Positions 53,309-61,647 of a stretch of DNA of 64,000 nucleotides are shown piece after piece. How positions within the stretch are numbered: the first letter of the stretch is position 1; every line of letters begins with the position of its first letter. Under the pieces are notes generated by a model, which saw nothing but the letters and a program-made list of their open reading frames with translations, had not been told where the DNA came from and searched no databases. The position numbers and the translations under genes are program-made. This DNA comes from Streptomyces griseoluteus (GTDB lineage: Bacteria > Actinomycetota > Actinomycetes > Streptomycetales > Streptomycetaceae): assembly GCF_004784465.1 (NCBI RefSeq), contig NZ_SRRU01000013.1, positions 96,301 through 160,300 of the forward strand, in the 5' to 3' direction.

Positions 53309-54685
53309 ATGCCTTCCGGACCTCCCATAAGACGCCTGCGCACCGCCCTCCTCGGGCTGGCCCTGGCCACCGGTCTCGCCCTGACCGGTCAGCCGGCCGG
53401 CGCGGCGAGCACCTCCCCGTCCACCGCGCCGGCCGGGACCGCCCTCAACGAAGCCTTCGCGCGGGCGGCGTCCGCCTACGGCGTACCCCGCGACCTGCTG
53501 GTGGCCGTCGCCTACGCCGAGACGCGCCTCGACGACCACCACGGACTGCCCAGCCAGGACAACGGCTTCGGAATGATGCACCTGGTCGGCAATCCCTCCC
53601 GGCACACCCTCGAACAGGCGGCCCGGCTCACCACCGCCACGGCCGCCGAACTGAAGCACGACCCCGCGGCCAACATCCGCGGCGGGGCCGCCGTCCTGCG
53701 TGCCATGGCCGACGAGTCGGGCCTCCGCGCCGCCGGACGGCACCGGCTCGACGCCTGGTACCCGGTCGCCGCCCGCTACGGCGCGCCCGGCAGCGACACG
53801 GCGGGCCGCCTGTACGCGGACGCCGTCTACGACGTCCTGCGACGGGGCGTCCGCGCCCACGTGCGGGGCGGCGAGGAGGTCGGCGTCGCCCCGCACCGGG
53901 TGACTCCGCAGCGCGGGAAGTACGCGGAAGCCGCCCCGGAGGGACTCACCGGAGCCGCCGACTATCCGACGGCGCTCTGGTCACCGGCCTACGCCGGCAA
54001 CTACGCCGCCGGCCGCACCTCGGCCGTCACCACGGTGGTCGTCCACGTCACACAGGGCTCCTACGCGGGCACCATCAACTGGTTCAAGGACCCGGCGGCA
54101 CAGGTCAGCGCACACTACGTGGTCCGCTCCTCCGACGGCCAGGTGACCCAGACGGTCCGGGAACGCGACACCGCCTGGCACGCCCGCTCGGCCAACGCCT
54201 CCTCCGTGGGCATCGAGCACGAGGGCTACATCAGCACGCCGTCCTGGTTCACCGACAGCATGTACCGGTCCTCGGCCGCGCTGACCCGCTACCTCACCGA
54301 CAAGTACGGCATCCCCAGGGACCGCACGCACATCGTCGGCCACAGCGAGGTGCCCGGCAACGACCACACCGACCCCGGCCCGTACTGGGACTGGTCGTAC
54401 TACATGAGCCTCGTACGCGGGGACGGCGGCGGCACCACCACGCCGTTCCCCACCTGGGGCACGGACGTGAGCATCCGTCAGCAGGCGACCACCACGTCCA
54501 CCCGCGTGGCCACGCTGCCCGGCCCGACCACCGTGCGCGTCAGGTGCCAGGTCCACGGACAGCTCGTCACCTACGACGGCCACAGCAACGACGCCTGGTC
54601 CTACCTGCCCGACCACGGCGGCTACATCTCCAACATCTTCATCGACGTCCCCGACGCCTGGCTCCCGGGAGTGCCGACATGCTGA
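53309..54685 (+). CDS. Secreted lysozyme-like/N-acetylmuramoyl-L-alanine amidase with SH3-like tail
   Basis: This is a 458-residue protein. Signal peptide about residues 1-32. Residues about 45-185 resemble a transglycosylase-type domain (LVAVAYAETRLDDHHG with Glu 71, GMMHLVGN, NIRGGAAVLRAMA). Residues about 235-370 are amidase-2: zinc ligands His 246 (VVVHVTQG), His 353 and Asp 355 (NDHTDPGPYW), plus GIEHEGY. SH3-like tail at 381-458 ends LPGVPTC. Its stop overlaps the next start by seven bases. It should cut wall glycan or peptides and bind wall through the tail. Confidence 0.9.
   Translation: MPSGPPIRRLRTALLGLALATGLALTGQPAGAASTSPSTAPAGTALNEAFARAASAYGVPRDLLVAVAYAETRLDDHHGLPSQDNGFGMMHLVGNPSRHTLEQAARLTTATAAELKHDPAANIRGGAAVLRAMADESGLRAAGRHRLDAWYPVAARYGAPGSDTAGRLYADAVYDVLRRGVRAHVRGGEEVGVAPHRVTPQRGKYAEAAPEGLTGAADYPTALWSPAYAGNYAAGRTSAVTTVVVHVTQGSYAGTINWFKDPAAQVSAHYVVRSSDGQVTQTVRERDTAWHARSANASSVGIEHEGYISTPSWFTDSMYRSSAALTRYLTDKYGIPRDRTHIVGHSEVPGNDHTDPGPYWDWSYYMSLVRGDGGGTTTPFPTWGTDVSIRQQATTTSTRVATLPGPTTVRVRCQVHGQLVTYDGHSNDAWSYLPDHGGYISNIFIDVPDAWLPGVPTC
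54455..54685 (+). repeat. SH3-tail DNA repeat, copy 1
   Basis: 231 bases encoding the SH3-like tail are repeated at 55738-55968 with six mismatches by direct reading (about 97 percent), while the coding DNA upstream differs completely. This indicates recent duplication or gene conversion of the tail only. Confidence 0.9.
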
Positions 54686-55968
54686 CCCCCCTTTCCCCGA
54701 GCAAGAGGCCCGCACCGCGCCGCAGATCCCGTCTGCTCCGCGGCACGCTCTGCCTCCTCGCCCTGGCCGGTACGGCGCTCGGCACGGCCCCCGCCGCCGG
54801 CGCCGCCGACGCGTCGCGCGCCGCCACCGGCGCGGTCTCCTGGCGGGCCGATCTCTCCCACCCCGGCTCCGACGACGTCAACGTCCGCTGGAGCGCCGGC
54901 GCGCTGCGCGTGCGCGACCGTTCGCTGAGCCCCGCGTCGCTGGGCCATGACCGCGGTTACGCCTCGGCCGTGCTGGAGTCGCACCACGTGAGCCGGCCGG
55001 TGAACCGGGTCGCCGTGGACCTCGACGCCGCGGTGCCCGGCGGGACGAGCGTGGTTGTCGACGTGCGAGGCCGCGCTGCCGACGGCGCGTGGACGGAGTG
55101 GCGGCAGGCGACGGCGGGCGCTCCGGCGGAACTGCCCGGCCTCGTCGACGACGTGCAGGCCCGGCTGACCCTGTGGACCGCCGAGGACGGCACCACACCG
55201 GCCGTGGAGGAACTGACGCTGAGCGCGGACGACGGGGGAACCGCCGCCGCCCGGCCGCTGGCGGCGGCCTCGGCCTTCTCGGCGCGTGTCTTCGCCACCC
55301 GCGAGGGACTGGTCGGCGGCACGACCGCCAACGGGCACGTCATACGCAGCAACGACCACTTCGTGGCCCTCCCCTCGCGGCGCGCCCTGTCGCCCAACGG
55401 CAGCGGCCAGTACTCGGTGCAGGTGTGCGGGCCGGCGCGCTGCGAGACCGCGCCCGTGTGGGACGTGGGCCCCTGGAACACGCACGACGACTACTGGAAC
55501 CCCTCCACGCAGAGGGAGCAGTGGAGGGACCTCGCCCGGGGAGTGCCCGAAGCGCAGGCCGCCTACCAGAACGGGTACAACGGCGGACGCGACGAGTTCG
55601 GCCGCCAGGTCGCCAACCCGGCCGGCATCGACCTGGCCGACGGCACCTTCTACAACATCGGCCTGAGCAACAACGGCTGGGTGACCGTCACCTACCTGTG
55701 GACCGACGGCGGCGGCGACACCAAGTCCTTCCCGACGTGGGGCACGGACGTGAGCATCCGTCAGCAGGCGACCACCACGTCCACCCGCGTGGCCACGCTG
55801 CCCGGCCCGACCACCGTGCGCGTCAGGTGCCAGGTCCACGGACAGCTCGTCAACTACAACGGCTACAGCAACGACGCCTGGTCCTACCTGCCCGACCACG
55901 GCGGCTACATCTCCAACATCTTCATCGACGTCCCCGACGCCTGGCTCCCGGGCGTCCCGACCTGCTGA
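54679..55968 (+). CDS. Secreted double-psi-barrel-like wall protein with SH3-like tail
   Basis: This is a 429-residue protein. Signal peptide: RLLRGTLCLLALAGTALG to AAGAAD. Residues about 45-190 are a beta-sandwich-type domain (SWRADLSHPGSDDVNVRW, RVAVDLDAAVPGGTSVVVDV). Residues about 200-340 resemble a double-psi beta-barrel/RlpA-like domain (GLVGGTTANGHVI, VQVCGPARCETAPVWDVGPWNTHDDYW, GIDLADGTFYNIGL), with Asp in WDVGPW and GIDLAD. SH3-like tail at 352-429 is nearly identical to that of the gene before. It may be a wall lytic or binding protein. Confidence 0.82.
   Translation: MLTPLSPSKRPAPRRRSRLLRGTLCLLALAGTALGTAPAAGAADASRAATGAVSWRADLSHPGSDDVNVRWSAGALRVRDRSLSPASLGHDRGYASAVLESHHVSRPVNRVAVDLDAAVPGGTSVVVDVRGRAADGAWTEWRQATAGAPAELPGLVDDVQARLTLWTAEDGTTPAVEELTLSADDGGTAAARPLAAASAFSARVFATREGLVGGTTANGHVIRSNDHFVALPSRRALSPNGSGQYSVQVCGPARCETAPVWDVGPWNTHDDYWNPSTQREQWRDLARGVPEAQAAYQNGYNGGRDEFGRQVANPAGIDLADGTFYNIGLSNNGWVTVTYLWTDGGGDTKSFPTWGTDVSIRQQATTTSTRVATLPGPTTVRVRCQVHGQLVNYNGYSNDAWSYLPDHGGYISNIFIDVPDAWLPGVPTC
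55738..55968 (+). repeat. SH3-tail DNA repeat, copy 2
   Basis: This is the second copy of the 231-base tail-coding repeat at 54455-54685. Both copies include the stop codon, and the first mismatch occurs only after about 115 identical bases. Confidence 0.9.
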
Positions 55969-56009
55969 GTCCGTCCCGGCGGGCGGACGCACCCGCGTCC
56001 GCCCGCACC

Positions 56010-57053
56010 CTACGGCGAATCCGGCGACCCGTCGTGGGGTACGGCCCCCGGCCCGGGGGCCGTTCCTTCCAGCAGCGCCCGTCCAAGCGCGGTGCGCCGG
56101 TGCAGCACCCGGTTGCCCTCCCTGCGGGTCACGACGAGTCCCGCCTCCCGCAGCACCGTCGCGTGCCGGCTCGCGGTCGACGGCGCGAGCCGCAGTGCCG
56201 CGGCCAGCGCCGTCGTCGTCATCGGTCTCTGGAGCAGTTCCAGCAGCTGCGCACGCGAGGTGCCGATCAGCTGGGCCACGGACGGCCTGCCCGCCCCGGC
56301 GCGCAGCCGCGGCAGCCAGCCGGGGCCCGGGGGCGTCGGGTACACCAGGACCGGCGGCAACGCGTCGTTCACCAGCGTCAGCGGAGCCCGTACGCAGAAG
56401 AAGCCCGGCACCACGGTGAGCGTGCGGCCGCGTAACCGCACCAGGCGGGCTTCGGGGTAGGGGGCCGCGAGGCGCGTACCGTGCCACCGCCAGCCGGGGA
56501 GTTCGGTGTAACTGGCGAGCAGCCCCTCGGCGCCGCCGCCGAGCGCCGCCTCGGCACGCCGCGCCCGGTCCTCCGCGACCCGCGCCCCGACCGCGCCGAG
56601 GTAGGGCGACACCGCCACGGCGTGGTACCGCCGCAGGGTGGTGCCCAGCCAGTGCAGGGCGGCCGGGTCCCCGGTGGCCACCCAGCGCACGCTGCGCGGC
56701 ACCGGACCCCGCAGATCCGCGCACAGCCGGGTGAGTTCGGTGACGAGTCTGCGCCGGGGTGTGGACATCACCCGGTCGACTCCGTGCTCCAGACTCGCCT
56801 CACCCGTGCTCGGCGTGAGGAAGTCGGGGAAGTAGCCCGAGGCCGGACACAGCGGCATCAGCGCCCGGACGTCCTCGGTGAGCCGCTCGCGGTGCAGGGC
56901 CGCACGCACCTCGCGCCGCCACGCGTCGTACACCAGGGACTCCTGCCTGTTCTGCAGCAGGTGCAGGCTGAGCGCCGCGTCCCACAGCGGGTCCGCTCCG
57001 CGAGCGACGCGTAAGCGGGTCAACGCCCGTTCGCCGAACTCCACTTGCAGCAC
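56010..57053 (-). CDS. ArsR-like winged-helix transcriptional regulator (DUF5937 type)
   Basis: This is a 347-residue protein. GTG 57053 gives the family start VLQVEFGERALTRLRVARGADPLWDAALSL, cited as residues 1-30. A helical DUF5937-type domain follows. The C-terminal winged helix is RPMTTTALAAALRLAPSTASRHATVL with wing EAGLVVTRREGNRVLHRRT (about residues 265-330). It is convergent with the wall-protein genes, and its promoter holds a palindrome TCACTATAGTGA. Likely a repressor of itself, and perhaps of the wall cassette, though no matching palindrome was noticed before those genes. Confidence 0.88.
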   Translation of the reverse strand: MLQVEFGERALTRLRVARGADPLWDAALSLHLLQNRQESLVYDAWRREVRAALHRERLTEDVRALMPLCPASGYFPDFLTPSTGEASLEHGVDRVMSTPRRRLVTELTRLCADLRGPVPRSVRWVATGDPAALHWLGTTLRRYHAVAVSPYLGAVGARVAEDRARRAEAALGGGAEGLLASYTELPGWRWHGTRLAAPYPEARLVRLRGRTLTVVPGFFCVRAPLTLVNDALPPVLVYPTPPGPGWLPRLRAGAGRPSVAQLIGTSRAQLLELLQRPMTTTALAAALRLAPSTASRHATVLREAGLVVTRREGNRVLHRRTALGRALLEGTAPGPGAVPHDGSPDSP

Positions 57054-57101
57054 CGTGCACGCACCCCCTGGAAGGGCCACGACCGTCGCGGGATCGATGG
57101 C

Positions 57102-57113
57102 TCACTATAGTGA
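57102..57113. promoter_or_regulatory. Palindromic operator TCACTATAGTGA
   Basis: A perfect 12-base palindrome with matching flanks (CTCACTATAGTGAAC) lies 49 bases before the GTG of the winged-helix regulator. It is AT-rich compared with its surroundings, which suits an ArsR-type autoregulatory site overlapping a -10 element. Confidence 0.7.
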
Positions 57114-57282
57114 ACGCCCGGTCGCGGCAAGGGCCGGCCGGAGACGAGAATCGCCGTCCCGCCGCGCGGCCGGCACGCCGGCGCCTCGCCAGGCCGGACG
57201 GACACATCGCCGGGCCTGGCCCCCGCCGCCCGGGTCCGTGCGGCGGGTCCGGGCACCGCACGGGGTGTGCCGCGGCCGGACG

Positions 57283-57660
57283 TCAGCGGACGATCCGCGG
57301 CAGGCGGGGCGGCTGCGCGGCCGGTTCGGGCAGGCGCAGCGGCGACAGGCCGGGGGTGCTGCTGCCGAGGACCGCCGCCCGGCGGGCGCCGGTGGCGGAG
57401 GGCGGGGAGCCCGGCGGTCCGTGGGCCGTGAGGAATCCCAGGACCGCGAACGCCCGGGCCTCCTTGGCTCCGGAGGGCAGTCCCAGGCCGTCGCTGGGGC
57501 GGAGCGGAACGCCGGGCAGTTCCTCGGCGATCATGCGCATCAGCACCGGGTCGCGGGCGCCGCCGCCGGAGACGACGAGTTCGGCGACCCTGTGGGCGCG
57601 GCAGGCGCCGGCCACGGTGACGGCCATCAGCCGGGTCAGGGTGGCCAGCACGTCCGCCAG
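57283..57660 (-). pseudogene. anmK: Truncated anhydro-N-acetylmuramic acid kinase
   Basis: The C-terminal third remains: LATLTRLMAVTVAGACR, ELVVSGGGARDPVLMRMIAE (phosphate-binding GGG), LRPSDGLGLPSGAKEARAFA and TGARRAAVLGSSTPG. This is diagnostic for AnmK, which recycles peptidoglycan-derived 1,6-anhydro-MurNAc. The N-terminal ATP-binding half is missing and there is no start codon, so it is a broken gene. The sequence upstream to 57972 contains no recognised part of it. Confidence 0.8.
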
Positions 57661-57972
57661 ATTCCGCCCCTCCCTGCCCCGTCGAGCAGGGGGACCCACC
57701 AGTGACCGGCCTCCTGGGCCGCCGAGGCGCCGGGCAGGATCGGCCCGCTCCCCGGCCGGCTGTGCGAACGCACCCTCCGCGACGCGCCGCGCGAGGGAGC
57801 CGTGCGGGGCGCGGACACCGCGCACCCGCCGGAGTGATTCCCGGGTGCCGCTCGGACACAGGGCAACGTGCCGCCTCGGGGCCGTCGCCTCTTCCGGCTA
57901 CGGTGCAGGGGCACCGGCAGGCGCCGGTGCGGGAACGGTCCTGCCCGTGCACCGATGAGGAGCTGAGCGTCC
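57661..57972. other. Intergenic stretch after the anmK remnant
   Basis: No supported gene. It includes the region upstream of the Cys-rich protein with GAGGAGCTG as ribosome site. Confidence 0.5.
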
Positions 57973-58206
57973 ATGGCCGAGTGCGAAGTCTGCGGCAACG
58001 ACTACGAGATGTCGTTCGAGGTGCACGCCGCGGGAGCGGTCCACACCTTCGACAGCATCGAGTGCGCCGCCCAGAGGATGGCGCCCATCTGCGACAACTG
58101 CCAGTGCCGCATCCTCGGTCACGGCCTCCAGGCGGACGGGGCGTTCTTCTGCTGTGCGCACTGCGCCCGCCTCCAGGGCAAGGCGCAGCTCGTCGACCAC
58201 GGCTGA
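57973..58206 (+). CDS. Small Cys-rich (prokaryotic metallothionein-like) protein
   Basis: This is a 77-residue cytosolic protein with nine cysteines and several histidines in CxxC clusters: CEVCGNDY, IECAAQRM, ICDNCQC and FFCCAHCARL. It resembles prokaryotic metallothionein/MYM zinc-binding families. GAGG precedes the ATG. It may bind zinc or another metal; the neighbouring genes give no further hint. Confidence 0.85.
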   Translation: MAECEVCGNDYEMSFEVHAAGAVHTFDSIECAAQRMAPICDNCQCRILGHGLQADGAFFCCAHCARLQGKAQLVDHG

Positions 58207-58316
58207 GCCCCGCGCCTCGCCGCTGGGGAGGAGGGCCGGCAGCGCGTCGTCCGCCCTGCCGGTGCGGCGACCCCGACGGCCGCGTGCCCGCGGGCGGCGA
58301 CGGCGTCCTGCGACGG

Positions 58317-59330
58317 TCAGGCCGAGGGCCGCGCGGTGTTCCCAGGGTGGTTCCCGGGGCCGTGAGTGGGGCCGGCCAGCGGGGTGGGTGAGAGGTCCGT
58401 GGGTTCCTCGCCGGGCTCGAGCAGAGTGTGTGCCGCGCCCACGATCAGGGGGTCCGGCTTCCCTACTGCCTCCTGGTCCTTCGTCGGGTAGTCGCAGCGG
58501 TCGAGGAAGCTGCGGATGGCCTCCAGCCGGCCGCGCCGCTTGTCGTTGTTCTTCACCACCGTCCACGGCGCGTGGGCCGTGTCGGTCGCACGGAACATGT
58601 CGACCTTGGCGGTGGTGTAGTCGTCCCACCGGTCGAGCGAGGCGAGGTCGGTGGGCGAGAGCTTCCAGCGGCGTACCGGGTCGACCTGGCGGATCGCGAA
58701 CCGGGTGCGCTGCTCGGCCCGGGAGACGGAGAACCAGAACTTCACCAGCAGGACGCCGTCGTCGACGAGCAGCCGCTCGAACAGCGGGGCCTGCCCGAGG
58801 AACCGCTGGTACTCGGCCTCCGTGCAGAAACCCATGACGCGCTCGACGCCCGCCCGGTTGTACCAGGAGCGGTCGAAGAAAACGATCTCGCCGCGGGCCG
58901 GCAGGTGGGACACGTAACGCTGGAAGTACCACTGCCCCGCCTCCCGTTCGGTCGGCTTCTCCAGCGCCACCACGCGGGCCCCGCGGGGGTTCATCCGCTC
59001 GGTGAACCGCTTGATCGTGCCGCCCTTGCCGGCCGCGTCCCGTCCTTCGCAGACCACGACGATCCGCTGGCCGGTGTCCTTCACCCACCGCTGCAGCTTC
59101 AGCAGTTCGATCTGAAGGATGCGCTTCGTCCGCTCGTACTCGCCGCGGCCGATCCGGCGGTCGTAGGGGTGGTTCTCCCGCCAGGTTTCGATCGGACGGC
59201 CGTCGACGTCAAGGAGTATCGGCCTCTCGGGACGACTGTCGTCCACTTCCAGTCCTCGCAGCAGCCTCTCCTCGGGCGCGGGATCCCCCGCGCGCGCCGT
59301 GTCCACCGTGCCGTCGTTCTCGGACACCAC
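58317..59330 (-). CDS. ppk2: Polyphosphate kinase 2
   Basis: This is a 337-residue PPK2 domain protein. GTG 59330 follows GGGAGG by about 11 bases. Walker A GRDAAGKGGTIKRFTE, lid or Walker B part FFDRSWYNRAGVERVM, then ERLLVDDGVLLVKFWFSVS and DRWDDYTTAKVDMFRATDTAHAPW. The family transfers phosphate between polyphosphate and nucleotides, mostly ADP or GDP. One-domain class I type. The C-terminal 40 residues are Pro/Gly rich. It may serve energy storage or stress. Confidence 0.93.
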   Translation of the reverse strand: MVSENDGTVDTARAGDPAPEERLLRGLEVDDSRPERPILLDVDGRPIETWRENHPYDRRIGRGEYERTKRILQIELLKLQRWVKDTGQRIVVVCEGRDAAGKGGTIKRFTERMNPRGARVVALEKPTEREAGQWYFQRYVSHLPARGEIVFFDRSWYNRAGVERVMGFCTEAEYQRFLGQAPLFERLLVDDGVLLVKFWFSVSRAEQRTRFAIRQVDPVRRWKLSPTDLASLDRWDDYTTAKVDMFRATDTAHAPWTVVKNNDKRRGRLEAIRSFLDRCDYPTKDQEAVGKPDPLIVGAAHTLLEPGEEPTDLSPTPLAGPTHGPGNHPGNTARPSA

Positions 59331-59845
59331 CTGCGTTCCCGCCTCCCGGATCGCTCGAACGGCCGGCGCGCGCCGGCCATCCCGCGCATGCCCCGGTGGA
59401 CGCATTCCAGGCCCCGCGCCGAGGTGTACTTCGCCGATCACGGAGCAGGCGGCTGCCAGGGTGGGCGACCCCGACAGGGGTGAGATCCGCTGGGAGCACT
59501 GGGAGCCCGCGCTGATCATGACGCACATCGACCCGACCCGCGTCACCCGCGATTTCCCCGGCCCCCTGTCCACCGCCTTCGGCAGACCTTGCACACGCCA
59601 CCGCCCTCAGCGGCACGCGTCGAACGTCGCGTCCGGGGCCGGCCGTCGAAGTGGGCGACGGTCCAGCAATAACCGCCGTGCCCGTCCTCGGTGACTACGT
59701 TTCGGATCACGTCGACACCTGCTCAAGCGCACCCTCATCACCCCCTCAGCCAACTAGCTGTTGCGGGGCAGGACGGTGGTGACGCAGGCCGGTGCCCGTG
59801 AAAGCGGGATGCTCCGACGGGCATCGGTCGGGTAGCGTGCGGGCC
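59331..59845. other. 515-base stretch with no supported gene
   Basis: Upstream region of the PPK2 gene and of the exporter leader. Frames are not protein-like. Promoters for both divergent units are expected here but were not pinpointed. Confidence 0.5.
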
Positions 59846-59911
59846 ATGTCGAGTCCTGAGTCAGACAAGGTGGGGGCTTTCGGTCACGCCGTCAGCCCCC
59901 TGCACCACTGA
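59846..59911 (+). CDS. Candidate leader peptide of the exporter (attenuator)
   Basis: A 21-residue frame, MSSPESDKVGAFGHAVSPLHH then TGA, lies 112 bases before the exporter ATG. Within it GGGGGCT (59872-59878) pairs with AGCCCCC (59894-59900), and a downstream GGGGCT (59964-59969) could compete for the latter arm. This layout matches ribosome-stalling control known for chloramphenicol-resistance genes. Not shown experimentally here. Confidence 0.45.
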   Translation: MSSPESDKVGAFGHAVSPLHH

Positions 59912-60023
59912 GCTCGTAGCCCTGTCGTCGTGCCGCTTTCCGCGGTGGGACGAGTGTGCGTTCGGGGCTGGCCGCGGTGACGAGATGACCTTCTCGTGCC
60001 TCTCCTCACCTCGGAGCCACTCG

Positions 60024-61202
60024 ATGCCTCTCCCGCTGTACCTGCTTGCCCTGGCGGTTTTCGCCATGGGTACCTCGGAGTTCACGCTCGCCGGCCTTCT
60101 GCCGGACATCGCCTCGGATTTCGACGTCACCGTCGGGACAGCAGGCGTGCTCACCTCGGCCTTCGCGATCGGCATGATCGTCGGCGCACCCCTGGTGGCC
60201 GCGCTTGCCCGCAACTGGCCCACGCGCCCAGCCCTCGTCGGGTTCGTCCTGGTGTTCGCGGCAGCTCACGCCGTGGGCGCCGCCACCACGAGCCTCCCCC
60301 TCCTGTTCGCCACCCGAGTCGTGGCCGCGCTTGCCAACGCGGGGTTCCTCGCCGTCGCTCTGACGGCTGCGGCCACGCTGGTCTCACCCGACAACAAGGG
60401 ACGCGCCCTGGCCGTGCTGCTGTCCGGCACGACGGTGGCCACGATCGCCGGCGTCCCTGGCGGGTCGGTGCTCGGCATGGCGCTCGGCTGGCGGGCCACC
60501 TTCTGGGCTGTCGCCGCTCTCTGCCTGCCTGCCGCTCTCGGCATCCTGCAAGGCATCCCCGCAGGACGTGACGAGGACGAGGCGATCGGCCAGCTGACGT
60601 TGCGAGCGGAGCTCGCCCAGCTCGCCCGGCCGCGGTTGGTTCTGGTGATGCTGCTCGGCGTGCTGGTGAACGCGGCGACCTTCGGAAGCCTCACCTTCCT
60701 CGCCCCCGTGGTGACCGACAGCGCCGGGCTGGGCGAATTGTGGATCCCTGTCGCTCTGGTGATCTTCGGTGCCGGTTCCTTCATGGGCGTCACCGTCGCC
60801 GGACGGCTGTCCGACCGCAGTCCCGGCCCGGTCATCGCGGTCGCCGGTCCGCTGCTGCTCGTCGGCTGGCCGGCTCTGGCGGTCCTGGCCGACGAGCCGG
60901 TCGCCCTGCTCATCCTCGTGTTCGTGCAGGGCGCGCTGTCGTTCGCGCTGGGTAGCACACTGATCACGCGGATCCTCTACGAGGCCGCAGGCGCCCCCAC
61001 CATGGCCGGTTCGTATGCGACGGCGGCGCTCAACGTGGGTGCCGCCGTCGGCCCCGTCGTCGCTGCGGCCACGCTGGGCAGCGAAGCCGGGGTCCTCGGG
61101 CCGCTCTGGGCGAGCGGGCTTCTCGTCGCGGTCGCGCTGCTCATCGCGCTCCCCCTCCTCACCGTCATCACCGGCGGCCAGAGCACCGAGGTGTTGCGGT
61201 GA
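60024..61202 (+). CDS. cmlR: MFS chloramphenicol-type exporter (CmlR/Cml group)
   Basis: This is a 392-residue, 12-helix major facilitator pump. ATG 60024 follows TCGGAG. Start PLPLYLLALAVFAMGTSEFTLAGLLPD and later NAGFLAVALTAAATLV, GVPGGSVLGMALGWRATFW and GAPTMAGSYATAALNVGAA closely match Streptomyces chloramphenicol exporters, including the MFS motif region GRLSDRSPGPV. It pumps chloramphenicol or related phenicols out by proton antiport. Substrate range is inferred from similarity. The leader region suggests drug-inducible attenuation. Confidence 0.9.
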   Translation: MPLPLYLLALAVFAMGTSEFTLAGLLPDIASDFDVTVGTAGVLTSAFAIGMIVGAPLVAALARNWPTRPALVGFVLVFAAAHAVGAATTSLPLLFATRVVAALANAGFLAVALTAAATLVSPDNKGRALAVLLSGTTVATIAGVPGGSVLGMALGWRATFWAVAALCLPAALGILQGIPAGRDEDEAIGQLTLRAELAQLARPRLVLVMLLGVLVNAATFGSLTFLAPVVTDSAGLGELWIPVALVIFGAGSFMGVTVAGRLSDRSPGPVIAVAGPLLLVGWPALAVLADEPVALLILVFVQGALSFALGSTLITRILYEAAGAPTMAGSYATAALNVGAAVGPVVAAATLGSEAGVLGPLWASGLLVAVALLIALPLLTVITGGQSTEVLR

Positions 61203-61647
61203 TCCATGCGAACGCCCCTTTGCGCGGATGTCCTGGAGCATCAGGGTGTTCACTCGGCGAACCGGAGTGGGCGGACCTTTCTAGGCCCGCCGACCGGCGG
61301 ACTGACCCCCCGTTCTGCTCCCACGTGATGCCGAAAGCGGGGGAGACGCCAGCGGGATCAACACGCAGAACCGAAGTCGCGCCTGCGATGAGGCCCCCGG
61401 CATCCAGGACATGAGCTGCGCGGAATCTGATAGCGCTGCTGCGGAGCCCTCATCGACCACAGCCATGTCGATCAGGGCTCTGCGACGTTTGACGACGACA
61501 CTGACGGCAGCGGACGGCGGCTGCGGCGCGTGGCTCACTAATAGATCAGCTTGTCCAGGTCTTGATCTGAGCGGCGACCTCGCGCACCGGGAGTCCGCCC
61601 CGGGCGGCGCGTCGCAGGTATCTTTCTCCGGTCCGCTGGGTGATCCG
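61203..61647. other. 445-base stretch with no supported gene
   Basis: Between the exporter and the convergent hypothetical gene. Only shadow frames are present. No strong hairpin was recognised. Confidence 0.5.

Noticed and set aside
53254..54678. Very long open frame running into the double-psi-barrel gene
   Set aside because: It is the off-frame shadow of the amidase gene; a signal peptide and start at 54679 define the real protein.
50700..55968. Polymorphic toxin or immunity locus reading of the secreted cassette
   Set aside because: No secretion-pretoxin, repeat-delivery or immunity-like gene is present; each protein has its own signal peptide and a recognised or likely wall-active domain.
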